Below are positions 1-4,783 of a stretch of 20,205 nucleotides of DNA, piece after piece (the stretch's first letter is position 1; the number at the start of each line of letters is the position of its first letter). Made by a program: the position numbers and the translations under genes. The stretch covers positions 1-20,205 of the IMG/VR virus record IMGVR_UViG_3300006802_000799, one strand, 5' to 3'. The notes below the pieces were generated by a model that saw only the letters and a list, made by a program, of their open reading frames with translations, was not told where the DNA came from and made no database searches. The DNA is from a virus.

Positions 1-644
1 GGAAAATGTGTTCCAAGAACATCCCAACACTTATCCGCCACTTCAATGTGTTCTGCCTGAGTACCATGTCCTCGACGCAGTTCACAATAATGAATCCACG
101 AGCGTAAGGTGCCTGCCATATACAGTGTTGTTTCGGTCAAACCCTCTGGTAACAATGCTCGTGCTTGTTCTTTCGCAATGCCCGTGTTTAGTGCCATTTC
201 GTAGTAGTCTTTGGCGACTTTAGCAACCTCTGCCTGCATCTCGTTAAAGACCTCCTGCGCCTTCTTCTGACGAGTGGGGTCTTCATCCACCATAGACAAT
301 TGGCGGTTTGTAGGGTGTTGTTTGCGCGCCTGGCGAGTGGTATTGAACCCTTCACTGACCGCATATCGCTGACTAAACTCCTGAAACGCAAACGAGCGAT
401 GACGAATGATCTGGCGACTGATATCGCGTGTCGTTTTGATCTCCATCGTGACACTCACCATCTCAAAGGGTGACCAATGGCCTTCTTTGATTAGATATCC
501 CAACAATTTAGGGGCGGTCTTCTCATTGTTTTGATTCGCAGGATTACTTACCCTTGCAGCATAAGCAATCAACTCGTTAGCTGTGTGACATCCAGTGATT
601 GCACTGGGTTGTGTCATACCAACTAGTTTGACTTCACTCGTCAT
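1..644 (-). CDS. thyX: Flavin-dependent thymidylate synthase ThyX (3' end beyond window)
   Basis: ThyX makes dTMP from dUMP using methylene-tetrahydrofolate and FAD/NADPH; phages use it to raise the thymidylate supply for DNA replication. Reading the minus strand from the ATG at 644 gives an uninterrupted frame to the window edge (214 complete codons). Residues 81-94 read RHRSFAFQEFSQRY, the ThyX signature (RHR plus S-x-R) that binds FAD and dUMP. Further on, a helix with RSWIHYCELRRGHGTQAEHIEVA matches the conserved C-terminal substrate-binding segment. The start is supported by GGAGG just upstream in the 34-bp gap after the preceding gene. The C-terminal end is outside the window, so it is partial only for that reason. 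Identification is firm. Confidence 0.95.
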   Translation of the reverse strand, partial: MTSEVKLVGMTQPSAITGCHTANELIAYAARVSNPANQNNEKTAPKLLGYLIKEGHWSPFEMVSVTMEIKTTRDISRQIIRHRSFAFQEFSQRYAVSEGFNTTRQARKQHPTNRQLSMVDEDPTRQKKAQEVFNEMQAEVAKVAKDYYEMALNTGIAKEQARALLPEGLTETTLYMAGTLRSWIHYCELRRGHGTQAEHIEVADKCWDVLGTHF

Positions 645-677
645 ATTTCCTCCATATTAAATTGATACCAAGAAAAG

Positions 678-1148
678 TTATTTCCCTTGGTTATTTCGGC
701 GGGTTCTTTTTTCTCCGGTTTCTCCTTGTGCCCTGAGTGGTTCATAAGTAACTCTTCCGAGGGCATCAACTTTTTTGTGCATAGAACTTGGTGTTTGTTC
801 AATTTTTCGTTTTTCTTCTCGTAGTTCATCACGTTGATCCTTTAATTCTTTATAACACTTGTCCCAACGTTCTACTCTTTCTCTCTGCGTTGGAAACTTA
901 TTTTTAGGTAAAAACCAGTATCCTTTTTTCTTGTCACCACTGAATTGAAACTTATTCTTTTTTAAAATATTGGTATATAACCATGATGGGGAACCATGAT
1001 CAGGAAAGAATAATTTCAAACCAAAAAATGCTGGATACATCTCACCAAGCATCCTTGCACCAGTTAATACAATTCTAGAACTCCATCTTGACTGCTCGAT
1101 GAAGTACTCGTCCGGAAAATATGGATCACTTATTACTTTATTCGTCAT
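678..1148 (-). CDS. Hypothetical phage protein, 156 aa, basic C-terminus
   Basis: I do not recognise this protein. The N-terminal part (YFIEQSRWSSRIVLTGARML and aromatic stretches such as PSWLYTNILKKNKF) looks folded. The second half (residues about 90-156) is rich in Lys, Arg and Glu, is probably helical or coiled-coil, and ends in a strongly basic tail (GEKRTRRNNQGK). I chose the ATG at 1148 because GAGGATGG lies just upstream and the start then overlaps the end of the preceding small gene by 11 bp, an arrangement seen elsewhere in this window. In-frame ATGs at 1178, 1163 and 1157 lack good spacing to a ribosome binding site. The basic tail suggests nucleic-acid contact, but this is only a guess. 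Confidence 0.75.
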   Translation of the reverse strand: MTNKVISDPYFPDEYFIEQSRWSSRIVLTGARMLGEMYPAFFGLKLFFPDHGSPSWLYTNILKKNKFQFSGDKKKGYWFLPKNKFPTQRERVERWDKCYKELKDQRDELREEKRKIEQTPSSMHKKVDALGRVTYEPLRAQGETGEKRTRRNNQGK

Positions 1149-1335
1149 ATTTTCCATCCTCATAAGTTCCAGGCACACTGTTGTATGCGATTACACGTTT
1201 AAATGCTTTAACCAAGGTAGTATCACGAATACTATCATCGTTCATAGTATCTACGAAATCCTCAAGTTGTTCGATCAATGCGTTGCGAATCAGCTGATCA
1301 AACGCATCTTCATTAAAATCTTCACGAGTTATCAT
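1138..1335 (-). CDS. Small acidic hypothetical protein, 65 aa
   Basis: Unrecognised. The protein is acidic and helical in appearance, with many Asp/Glu residues in the first 40 positions (REDFNEDAFDQLIRNALIEQ, then FVDTMNDDS). GAGGA is well placed upstream of the ATG at 1335. The ATG overlaps the stop of the upstream 47-aa membrane protein (ATGA), and its own stop overlaps the next start by 11 bp, so it sits inside a translationally coupled run of small genes. Size, charge and context are typical of early accessory phage proteins; no function can be named. Confidence 0.75.
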   Translation of the reverse strand: MITREDFNEDAFDQLIRNALIEQLEDFVDTMNDDSIRDTTLVKAFKRVIAYNSVPGTYEDGKYDE

Positions 1336-1475
1336 GTGTTGTCCTCATCATTAAAATGTTCATCACTCTTTCGATAGAGAGCGTATTTGTCGTTTGGATT
1401 TAATCCATAGATTATACCACAAATTCCCACCAATAAAAAGAATAATCCACCTAAAATTTCTACAAAAGATTCCAT
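1332..1475 (-). CDS. Small single-pass membrane protein, 47 aa
   Basis: An ORF of 47 codons from the ATG at 1475 to the TGA at 1332-1334. After a short N-terminus (MESFVEI) comes one hydrophobic helix, roughly residues 7-25 (LGGLFFLLVGICGIIYG), then a charged cytoplasmic-type tail ending SDEHFNDEDNT. Its stop overlaps the next ATG (ATGA), which supports translation as part of the operon. It begins 9 bp after the 3' end of the tRNA-Pro gene. Function unknown. It belongs to a recurring class of tiny one-helix proteins in this window (see 2013-2117, 4688-4783, 16777-16938). Confidence 0.7.
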   Translation of the reverse strand: MESFVEILGGLFFLLVGICGIIYGLNPNDKYALYRKSDEHFNDEDNT

Positions 1476-1483
1476 AATATATT

Positions 1484-1560
1484 TGGTCGGGGTAGAGAGA
1501 TTCGAACTCCCGACATCCTGCTCCCAAAGCAGGCGCGCTACCAGACTGCGCTATACCCCG
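1484..1560 (-). tRNA. tRNA-Pro (anticodon TGG), CCA encoded
   Basis: On the minus strand the sequence folds into a complete cloverleaf: 7-bp acceptor stem CGGGGTA/TACCCCG, anticodon stem CCTGC/GCAGG around the loop TTTGGGA (anticodon TGG, positions 34-36), and T arm GGGAG-TTCGAAT-CTCTC. The discriminator A is followed by an encoded CCA. A proline tRNA reading CCA/CCG-type codons in a phage probably supports phage codon usage. A 78-codon ORF across this gene is only the tRNA read as protein. Confidence 0.95.
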
Positions 1561-1561
1561 A

Positions 1562-1816
1562 TTATTTTTCCTCCTCTTCTTCTTCGTCCCACAAATCATC
1601 GATCATGTTGGCATCTTCCCACCAATGAATCACTTGATTGAAACCCGAACACATTACACTGTACTCGTTATTCTCAATCCATTCTTCCAACATGTCAATC
1701 TGTTCTCTGGTCAAATCGGGAACATCACACTCAAATAGTTCTTCAACCATTTGTACAGCGGAGTCATAGATTTGTCCTTCGAAGTACTCTTCAATTTTGT
1801 GAATCCTATTAAACAT
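1562..1816 (-). CDS. Small very acidic hypothetical protein, 84 aa
   Basis: Unrecognised. Strongly acidic throughout and ending in a poly-Glu tail (WDEEEEEEK). It contains helical segments such as DLTREQIDMLEEWIENNEY and an aromatic patch HWWEDANMIDDLW. AAGGATG lies upstream of the ATG at 1816. The gene fills the space between tRNA-Tyr and tRNA-Pro, and its last codon lies 1 bp from the 5' end of tRNA-Pro, so mRNA and tRNA must be separated by processing. Acidic phage proteins of this size often bind or mimic nucleic-acid partners, but nothing specific shows that here. Confidence 0.75.
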   Translation of the reverse strand: MFNRIHKIEEYFEGQIYDSAVQMVEELFECDVPDLTREQIDMLEEWIENNEYSVMCSGFNQVIHWWEDANMIDDLWDEEEEEEK

Positions 1817-1819
1817 TTT

Positions 1820-2035
1820 TTACATCCTTGGTAAGTCATTGGTGGGAGCGGCTGGACTTGAACCAGCAATGCCGTCGGCGTCGGATTTACAGTCCGATGG
1901 GGTTACCAATTTTCCTACACTCCCTAGTTGAGTTTCAACATATTGTTTCATTTCTTCATCAGTTACAACTTGGGGTTCACCTATTGGTTGGTCGCCCTGA
2001 AACCATTGTCCATTAATCTTTTTTGGCATTAACAT
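1820..2035 (-). CDS. Small ORF whose 3' half is the tRNA-Tyr gene
   Basis: An open frame of 71 codons from the ATG at 2035 (alternative ATG at 2029, giving MPKKINGQWF). The first 37 codons (MLMPKKINGQWFQ, then VTDEEMKQYVETQL) look like ordinary coding sequence. The remainder is the tRNA-Tyr gene read in frame, which yields an unnatural Ser/Ala/Gly/Pro-rich tail. The frame closes 3 bp before the next gene's ATG. GGACTGAAAG upstream is a mediocre ribosome binding site. Either a small gene has been extended by insertion of a tRNA at its 3' end, or the ORF is a chance reading. The N-terminal part is the more believable piece. Confidence 0.45.
   Translation of the reverse strand: MLMPKKINGQWFQGDQPIGEPQVVTDEEMKQYVETQLGSVGKLVTPSDCKSDADGIAGSSPAAPTNDLPRM
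1840..1924 (-). tRNA. tRNA-Tyr (anticodon GTA), CCA encoded
   Basis: Minus-strand cloverleaf with acceptor stem GGGAGTG/CGCTCCC, anticodon stem-loop CGGACTGTAAATCCG (anticodon GTA), a long class-II variable arm, T arm GCTGG-TTCAAGT-CCAGC and an encoded ACCA 3' end. The long variable arm and GTA anticodon are what is expected of bacterial tRNA-Tyr. A 71-codon reading frame (1820-2035) runs straight through it. Confidence 0.95.
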
Positions 2036-2117
2036 CTTTCAGTCCAAGATAAAACAATAGTATGCCCAATCCGAACAAAAACAAAACAACTATTTCGTGT
2101 GCGTATTGTTCTATCAT
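2013..2117 (-). CDS. Putative one-helix membrane micro-protein, 34 aa
   Basis: ATG at 2117 to TAA at 2013-2015. The translation begins MIEQYAHEIV and continues with a hydrophobic helix (VLFLFGLGILLFYLGL, about residues 11-26) and a charged tail KDVNAKKD. It overlaps the start of the next ORF by 23 bp. No good Shine-Dalgarno is visible, and TTGCTC-18-TATTAT could even be a weak promoter overlapping this ATG, so the call is tentative. It resembles in layout the better supported 47-aa and 31-aa micro-proteins nearby. Confidence 0.4.
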   Translation of the reverse strand: MIEQYAHEIVVLFLFGLGILLFYLGLKDVNAKKD

Positions 2118-2233
2118 AATATTAAAGTGGCAGACCTGAGAGCAACCGTCGTTGTCTCCATTGTTGTGTGTTGGTCCGGGCCTGCCAGCCTTTCCTCACC
2201 CACTATCAGAGTTGTTGGGATACTCTCCGGAAT
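2118..2233 (-). other. Non-coding stretch with several complementary arms between tRNA-Asn and a micro-ORF
   Basis: No convincing gene is seen in these 116 bp. It can fold: GGCAG at 2129-2133 pairs with CTGCC at 2182-2186, with ACC/GGT inside (2134-2136 and 2173-2175). A nested hairpin 2140-2158 has CAAC/GTTG around CGTC, flanked by GAG/CTC. A separate hairpin AGAGT/ACTCT sits at 2208-2226. It does not form a tRNA. It could be a small structured RNA, a tRNA-cluster spacer or the remains of a lost tRNA. Confidence 0.35.
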
Positions 2234-2309
2234 TGGCTCCCTGTCGTGGGCTCGAACCACGGACCCAATGATTAACAGTCATTTGCTCTACCAACTGAGC
2301 TAACAGGGA
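2234..2309 (-). tRNA. tRNA-Asn (anticodon GTT), CCA encoded
   Basis: Minus-strand cloverleaf: acceptor TCCCTGT/ACAGGGA, D arm GCTC-AGTTGGTA-GAGC, anticodon stem AATGA/TCATT around CTGTTAA (anticodon GTT), T arm CGTGG-TTCGAGC-CCACG, discriminator G as expected for tRNA-Asn, and encoded CCA. It lies 7 bp from tRNA-Thr, so the two are probably processed from one transcript. Confidence 0.95.
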
Positions 2310-2316
2310 ATGAAAG

Positions 2317-2392
2317 TGGTGCCGCCACCAAGAATCGAACTCGGGACCTACTGATTACAAATCAGTTGCTCTACCTGCTGAGCTATAGCGGC
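2317..2392 (-). tRNA. tRNA-Thr (anticodon TGT), CCA encoded
   Basis: Minus-strand cloverleaf: acceptor GCCGCTA/TGGCGGC, D arm GCTC-AGCAGGTA-GAGC, anticodon stem ACTGA/TCAGT around TTTGTAA (anticodon TGT), T arm CCGAG-TTCGATT-CTTGG, encoded ACCA. It begins 2 bp after the stop of the exported glycine-zipper protein gene, so tRNA maturation must cut right behind that reading frame. Confidence 0.95.
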
Positions 2393-2394
2393 TT

Positions 2395-2808
2395 TTATTT
2401 GATAAAAGTTAGTGTTCTCCTTCTACCTTTATGTTCGAAGGTGATTGTACTATGACTATAAATTGTTCGTTCGTACTCGTCATATCTAGTCTCGTTTGTA
2501 CAAACGTTTTTTATAGTAGGTATGTTATCAGATTTATCGTGACCAATCAAGCCACCAAGAATAATTCCTGCGGCAGTACCTTCAGTATCTTTCGTGATGG
2601 CGTTACCAATCGCACCACCAATAATAGCACCTCTTACTGTGTCCATCGTTTTATCACCACCCACTACACGATTATCACAAACACGAACAATGTAAGGTTC
2701 ATAGACAACATCTGTCTTGAAGTGGTCTTCGATTATTGGAACACTATCCGCAACAGCAAAACCAGGCACCATTAATAAGATTAAACTTGCAACCAATGTC
2801 TTTTTCAT
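2395..2808 (-). CDS. Exported glycine-zipper protein, 137 aa
   Basis: Residues 1-20 form a clear Sec signal peptide (MKKTLVASLILLMVPGFAVA, with AVA before the likely cut). Residues about 58-90 contain a glycine-zipper segment of the kind seen in 17-kDa surface-antigen and Gly-zipper_2TM proteins (RGAIIGGAIGNAI, then GTAAGIILGGLIG). The rest contains two Cys residues (VRVCDN and KNVCTNE) that could form a disulphide in the periplasm. Glycine zippers pack membrane helices or oligomerise, so a periplasmic or outer-membrane role during infection, such as envelope modification or superinfection exclusion, is plausible; this is inference. The gene directly abuts the glycosyltransferase gene upstream and the tRNA-Thr downstream. 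Confidence 0.85.
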   Translation of the reverse strand: MKKTLVASLILLMVPGFAVADSVPIIEDHFKTDVVYEPYIVRVCDNRVVGGDKTMDTVRGAIIGGAIGNAITKDTEGTAAGIILGGLIGHDKSDNIPTIKNVCTNETRYDEYERTIYSHSTITFEHKGRRRTLTFIK

Positions 2809-3486
2809 TTATATCACCAATGTTTTTTCATGACCCACTCTACAGGTAGGGTCCACCCAAATATCTATTCCTAAATTTCTAGCATCAATGCAGAAGGAAA
2901 CATCTTCTGAACACATATCTGACAGTTCACCCACAAACCTTTGTTTAGGTGCGAACCAGGGATACTCCATCCTCTCAAATACACCTTCCTTAATCAAGAC
3001 CCAACCAAAACCAATGTAGTCAGCTTTAAAGGGTGTTTTCTTTTCCTCTATTTCTTTTGCCGAAAGAAATTTATAGTAACCATTTTTCTCGAAGAAGAAA
3101 TCTTCCATCTTCTCGACAACGGGAGTGTAGTATGTCCCATCTTCGGAAACGCCTGGTTGACAATACCAACCAGCTGCGATGCCTTTATCCATTTCTAGTA
3201 ATTTAATAAATTGTTCTGTTGAGAATACTTGGTCTGAATCAATCCACATCATGTAGTCATAGTGATTTTCTTCACCGAACGGTGTTTGATATTTTCCACG
3301 TTTAACATCTGCACCAGCACAAAGACATCGTGCGAAGTTGACCATTGATGAATACTTTTGTGAAATAAAAGGCGTACCACCATTTCGCATAACATACACA
3401 ACAAGTTCGATAAACGATGTTAGAAAGTCGCCAGAGTATTCTCTACCTGGCAAACAAAAAACGATTGTCTTACCTTTTAAATCCAT
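2809..3486 (-). CDS. GT-A type glycosyltransferase-like protein, 225 aa
   Basis: Probable nucleotide-sugar glycosyltransferase. The segment DYMMWIDSDQVFS places a DxD motif (DSD, residues 83-85), which binds metal and nucleotide sugar in GT-A enzymes, at the end of a hydrophobic strand as usual. A second conserved-looking region, DMCSEDVSFCIDARNLGIDI then WVDPTCRVGHEK, resembles the C-terminal ED/H region of GT2-like enzymes. No transmembrane segment is present, so it acts in the cytoplasm. It lies apart from the main cassette (15462-5746), behind a structured leader (3487-3675). Donor and acceptor are unknown. Confidence 0.75.
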   Translation of the reverse strand: MDLKGKTIVFCLPGREYSGDFLTSFIELVVYVMRNGGTPFISQKYSSMVNFARCLCAGADVKRGKYQTPFGEENHYDYMMWIDSDQVFSTEQFIKLLEMDKGIAAGWYCQPGVSEDGTYYTPVVEKMEDFFFEKNGYYKFLSAKEIEEKKTPFKADYIGFGWVLIKEGVFERMEYPWFAPKQRFVGELSDMCSEDVSFCIDARNLGIDIWVDPTCRVGHEKTLVI

Positions 3487-3494
3487 AATCTACA

Positions 3495-3615
3495 ATCCAA
3501 AAAATTAAAAGTGATACAGTTGCCCCTCCACCTCTTTAGTGAGACAAACTCCGCCCCGCACTGTATCCGATGATCCTAAGTTGAGAGGAGAACAAGAAAG
3601 ATCATCTTGCCATGT
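3495..3615 (-). ncRNA. Candidate small RNA or structured leader: two back-to-back stem-loops
   Basis: Two perfect inverted repeats lie one base apart: GATGATC/GATCATC (arms 3600-3606 and 3569-3575, 24-nt loop) and GATACAGT/ACTGTATC (arms 3560-3567 and 3513-3520, 39-nt loop). On the minus strand the second stem is followed by a U-rich tail (ACTTTTAATTTTTT). TATAAT occurs at 3622-3627, where a -10 box would give a start near 3615; no matching -35 is visible. The first loop carries a CTCCTCTC run and the second loop purine runs (AGAGG, GGAG), so the loops could pair with each other or with Shine-Dalgarno sequences. There is no reading frame longer than 9 codons. It could equally be the 5' leader of the gene starting at 3486. 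Confidence 0.45.
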
Positions 3616-3631
3616 TACATTATTATATATG

Positions 3632-3675
3632 TGGGGGAGGCATTACCCTCCCCGCAACGGGGAACCACCCCCAAG
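3632..3675 (-). other. G/C-run region with two mutually exclusive hairpins
   Basis: GGGGAGG (3634-3640) can pair with CCTCCCC (3647-3653) across a 6-nt loop. Alternatively CCCCG (3650-3654) pairs with CGGGG (3658-3662) across CAA; the two overlap and exclude each other. An outer pairing of the flanking G- and C-runs is also possible. It sits just past the stop of the gene ending at 3686. No U-tract follows, so it is not a standard intrinsic terminator. It may be an attenuator-like switch or a 3' end protector. Confidence 0.4.
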
Positions 3676-3685
3676 GAGATATTCT

Positions 3686-3940
3686 TTATCGCACCCTTAC
3701 AGTATACGCTTTAGCATGCGCTTCGTCAAGATCCAAGAGGCAAGCAATGGCATACTCCATGCCTTCAGCGTACCAATCCATGCAGTTCGCCATCTCTTCG
3801 TTGTGATCGTTCTCATACTTACGTATTTGTCGATGAGTCTTAGCAAGCTTATTGTCAAGCATTCGACGCAACTCACGAGACAAATCAGATCGAGTCGGGG
3901 TTACAGGGATTTCTTGCATTTTTAAGTTTGATGCTACCAT
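3686..3940 (-). CDS. Hypothetical protein, 84 aa
   Basis: Unrecognised. Mostly helical by composition, with a basic first half (SRELRRMLDNKLAKTHRQIR) and a more acidic second half (CMDWYAEGMEYAIACLLDLD). The start is strongly supported: GGAGG lies 7 bp upstream, and the ATG overlaps the stop of the preceding gene (TAATG), so the two are translationally coupled. It is the last gene of the short operon driven by the promoter at 4417-4445. Small early-gene-like operons of this sort in phages usually encode host-takeover factors, but nothing proves that here. Confidence 0.8.
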   Translation of the reverse strand: MVASNLKMQEIPVTPTRSDLSRELRRMLDNKLAKTHRQIRKYENDHNEEMANCMDWYAEGMEYAIACLLDLDEAHAKAYTVRVR

Positions 3941-4227
3941 TACGCTACCTCCACCATTTTAGTGATATTTTCAATACGGTTATCAAAGTCCGTGAGACTC
4001 ATTTCAAAGGGGACATATATCGTTTCACCGTGGCGACGATCATCGTCCATGTCAGTGTGGCAGATGATGGTGTAACCATCACAGATATATCGACCAGCAG
4101 GATGATAGATAGGGCCTTTGTCAACAACACGTCCAGTGACGTAAAACTCAGGGCGACCAGGAATCGGTTCGAAGTCGTAAGCCCGAATCATGTCACCAAT
4201 TTCAGCAGTATTTTCGAATTTCAACAT
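3940..4227 (-). CDS. Hypothetical protein, 95 aa
   Basis: Unrecognised, beta-rich in appearance (AYDFEPIPGRPEFYVTGRVV, then RYICDGYTIICHTDMDDD). I prefer the ATG at 4227 (MLKFEN) because AAAGGA is then 7 bp upstream; the ATG at 4233 would place that site almost on the start codon. The alternating charged and aromatic strands suggest a compact small fold. It is the first gene after a leader of roughly 180 nt that is filled with short repeats, and its stop overlaps the next start (TAATG). Confidence 0.8.
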   Translation of the reverse strand: MLKFENTAEIGDMIRAYDFEPIPGRPEFYVTGRVVDKGPIYHPAGRYICDGYTIICHTDMDDDRRHGETIYVPFEMSLTDFDNRIENITKMVEVA

Positions 4228-4243
4228 TTTCATTTCCTTTAAT

Positions 4244-4392
4244 GGGGGGGGGTGGAGAGATTCCAGTTCGAGTTCCAGTTCAAGTTCCAGTTGCTTTCAG
4301 TTAAGTTCTAGTCCGTAGACTCCAGTAGCATTCAGTTAGTTTCTAACTTGATTCAGTTGTTTTCTATCTCGATTCAGTTGGTATCTAATCTC
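4244..4392 (-). repeat. Degenerate short tandem repeats in a 5' leader, next to a run of nine G
   Basis: On the plus strand the stretch has 12-bp units TTCCAGTTCGAG (4261), TTCCAGTTCAAG (4273) and a partial TTCCAGTTGCT (4285). It also has three units of 21-22 bp starting at 4329, 4350 and 4371, each containing ATTCAGTT followed by a TTTCTA/TATCTA block. In mRNA sense the common core is AACTGRA, occurring about seven times, several as CTGGA. All lie between the predicted transcription start (about 4410) and the ATG at 4227. A run of nine G (4244-4252; C in the mRNA) lies between the repeats and the ribosome binding site. No reading frame crosses the region. Confidence 0.8.
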
Positions 4393-4416
4393 TCCGTTCT
4401 GTCATTCAATATACGT

Positions 4417-4483
4417 ATTATCGGTCATTTCGGGGCAAAAGTCAAGGGTTTAAACCATGAAATTACGGAATACGTTATATTCC
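4417..4483 (-). promoter_or_regulatory. Sigma70-type promoter with upstream 17-bp dyad (promoter A)
   Basis: Minus strand: -35 TTGACT at 4440-4445, 17-bp spacer, -10 GATAAT at 4417-4422. Exactly 21 bp upstream of the -35 lies the dyad GGAATA-TAACG-TATTCC at 4467-4483, abutting the stop of the upstream gene. The same 17-bp dyad with the same 21-bp distance, and an AATTTCATG block between, occurs at promoter B (4999-5065). Predicted start near 4410, feeding the operon 4227 to 3686. The dyad centre, near -65, fits an activator site. Confidence 0.85.
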
Positions 4484-4698
4484 TAAAATTCATACATTGC
4501 GAGTTCTTTTTTACTCGTAATGTCTCGAAACTTCCTTCGAGTCGTGGCCCACTGCTTTTTGGGTTCCTTGAAGTACACGGCTTTTGTAGTCCCTTCGGGA
4601 ATATATCCGATTAACTGCCTTTTTTCTATCAAATAGATATGATTTGGGACCCGATAGTCACACTTGTCCCAAACGGTGATTTCTTGCTTAATCTTCAT
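4483..4698 (-). CDS. Hypothetical protein, 71 aa
   Basis: Unrecognised, basic and beta-rich (MKIKQEITVWDKCDYRVPNH, then an FKEPKKQWATTRRKF stretch). I take the ATG at 4698, which overlaps the end of the preceding micro-protein by 11 bp in a different frame, the same 11-bp overlap geometry as at 1138-1148. Longer in-frame starts (4713, 4767) would run back through the micro-protein gene, and their N-termini look like out-of-frame translation. It is the last gene of the operon from promoter B; its stop codon adjoins the dyad of promoter A. Confidence 0.7.
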   Translation of the reverse strand: MKIKQEITVWDKCDYRVPNHIYLIEKRQLIGYIPEGTTKAVYFKEPKKQWATTRRKFRDITSKKELAMYEF

Positions 4699-4783
4699 TG
4701 TCGAATAACTCATCCTTATACGCGAAGAACAACAAAATAAGTGCGGCATATGCACACAAACCAGCAAAGATTTCTACAGTCAT
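4688..4783 (-). CDS. One-helix membrane micro-protein, 31 aa
   Basis: ATG at 4783 to TAA at 4688-4690. The protein has a short acidic N-terminus (MTVEIF), one hydrophobic helix of about 17 residues (AGLCAYAALILLFFAY) and an acidic tail (KDELFDNED). Translation is well supported: GGAGG lies upstream with normal spacing, its ATG overlaps the stop of the preceding gene (ATGA), and its end overlaps the next start. It has the same design as the 47-aa protein at 1332-1475. Function unknown; an inner-membrane effector is possible. Confidence 0.75.
   Translation of the reverse strand: MTVEIFAGLCAYAALILLFFAYKDELFDNED

Noticed and set aside
188-454. Minus-strand ORF of 88 codons
   Set aside because: Out-of-frame shadow of thyX; the ThyX frame over the same bases has full family motifs.
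641-832. Minus-strand ORF of 63 codons running up to the thyX start
   Set aside because: Overlaps the better supported 156-aa gene at 678-1148 in another frame and has a low-complexity Lys/Glu composition.
1363-1599. Minus-strand ORF of 78 codons
   Set aside because: Its middle is the tRNA-Pro gene read as protein, and its flanks are in the wrong frame for the well supported 47-aa gene at 1332-1475.
2118-2233. A fifth tRNA gene
   Set aside because: The complementary arms do not give a cloverleaf with a T loop (TTCRANY) on either strand.
2431-2775. Plus-strand ORF of 114 codons
   Set aside because: Antisense to the exported glycine-zipper gene, which has a clear signal peptide; Thr/Asn-rich nonsense composition.
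3576-3605. Nine-codon hydrophobic leader peptide (MIFLVLLST) inside the first stem-loop
   Set aside because: No ribosome binding site, and the ATG lies in the stem arm; most likely chance.
3622-3627. TATAAT as a full sigma70 promoter for the candidate small RNA
   Set aside because: No -35-like hexamer 16-18 bp upstream; noted only as a possible -10 or phage-specific element.
4261-4392. CRISPR array
   Set aside because: Units of 12-22 bp follow each other without unique spacers, and no repeat of CRISPR length is present.
4348-4614. Plus-strand ORF of 88 codons across the repeat leader and promoter A
   Set aside because: Runs antisense through a promoter and a coupled minus-strand gene; no start signal.
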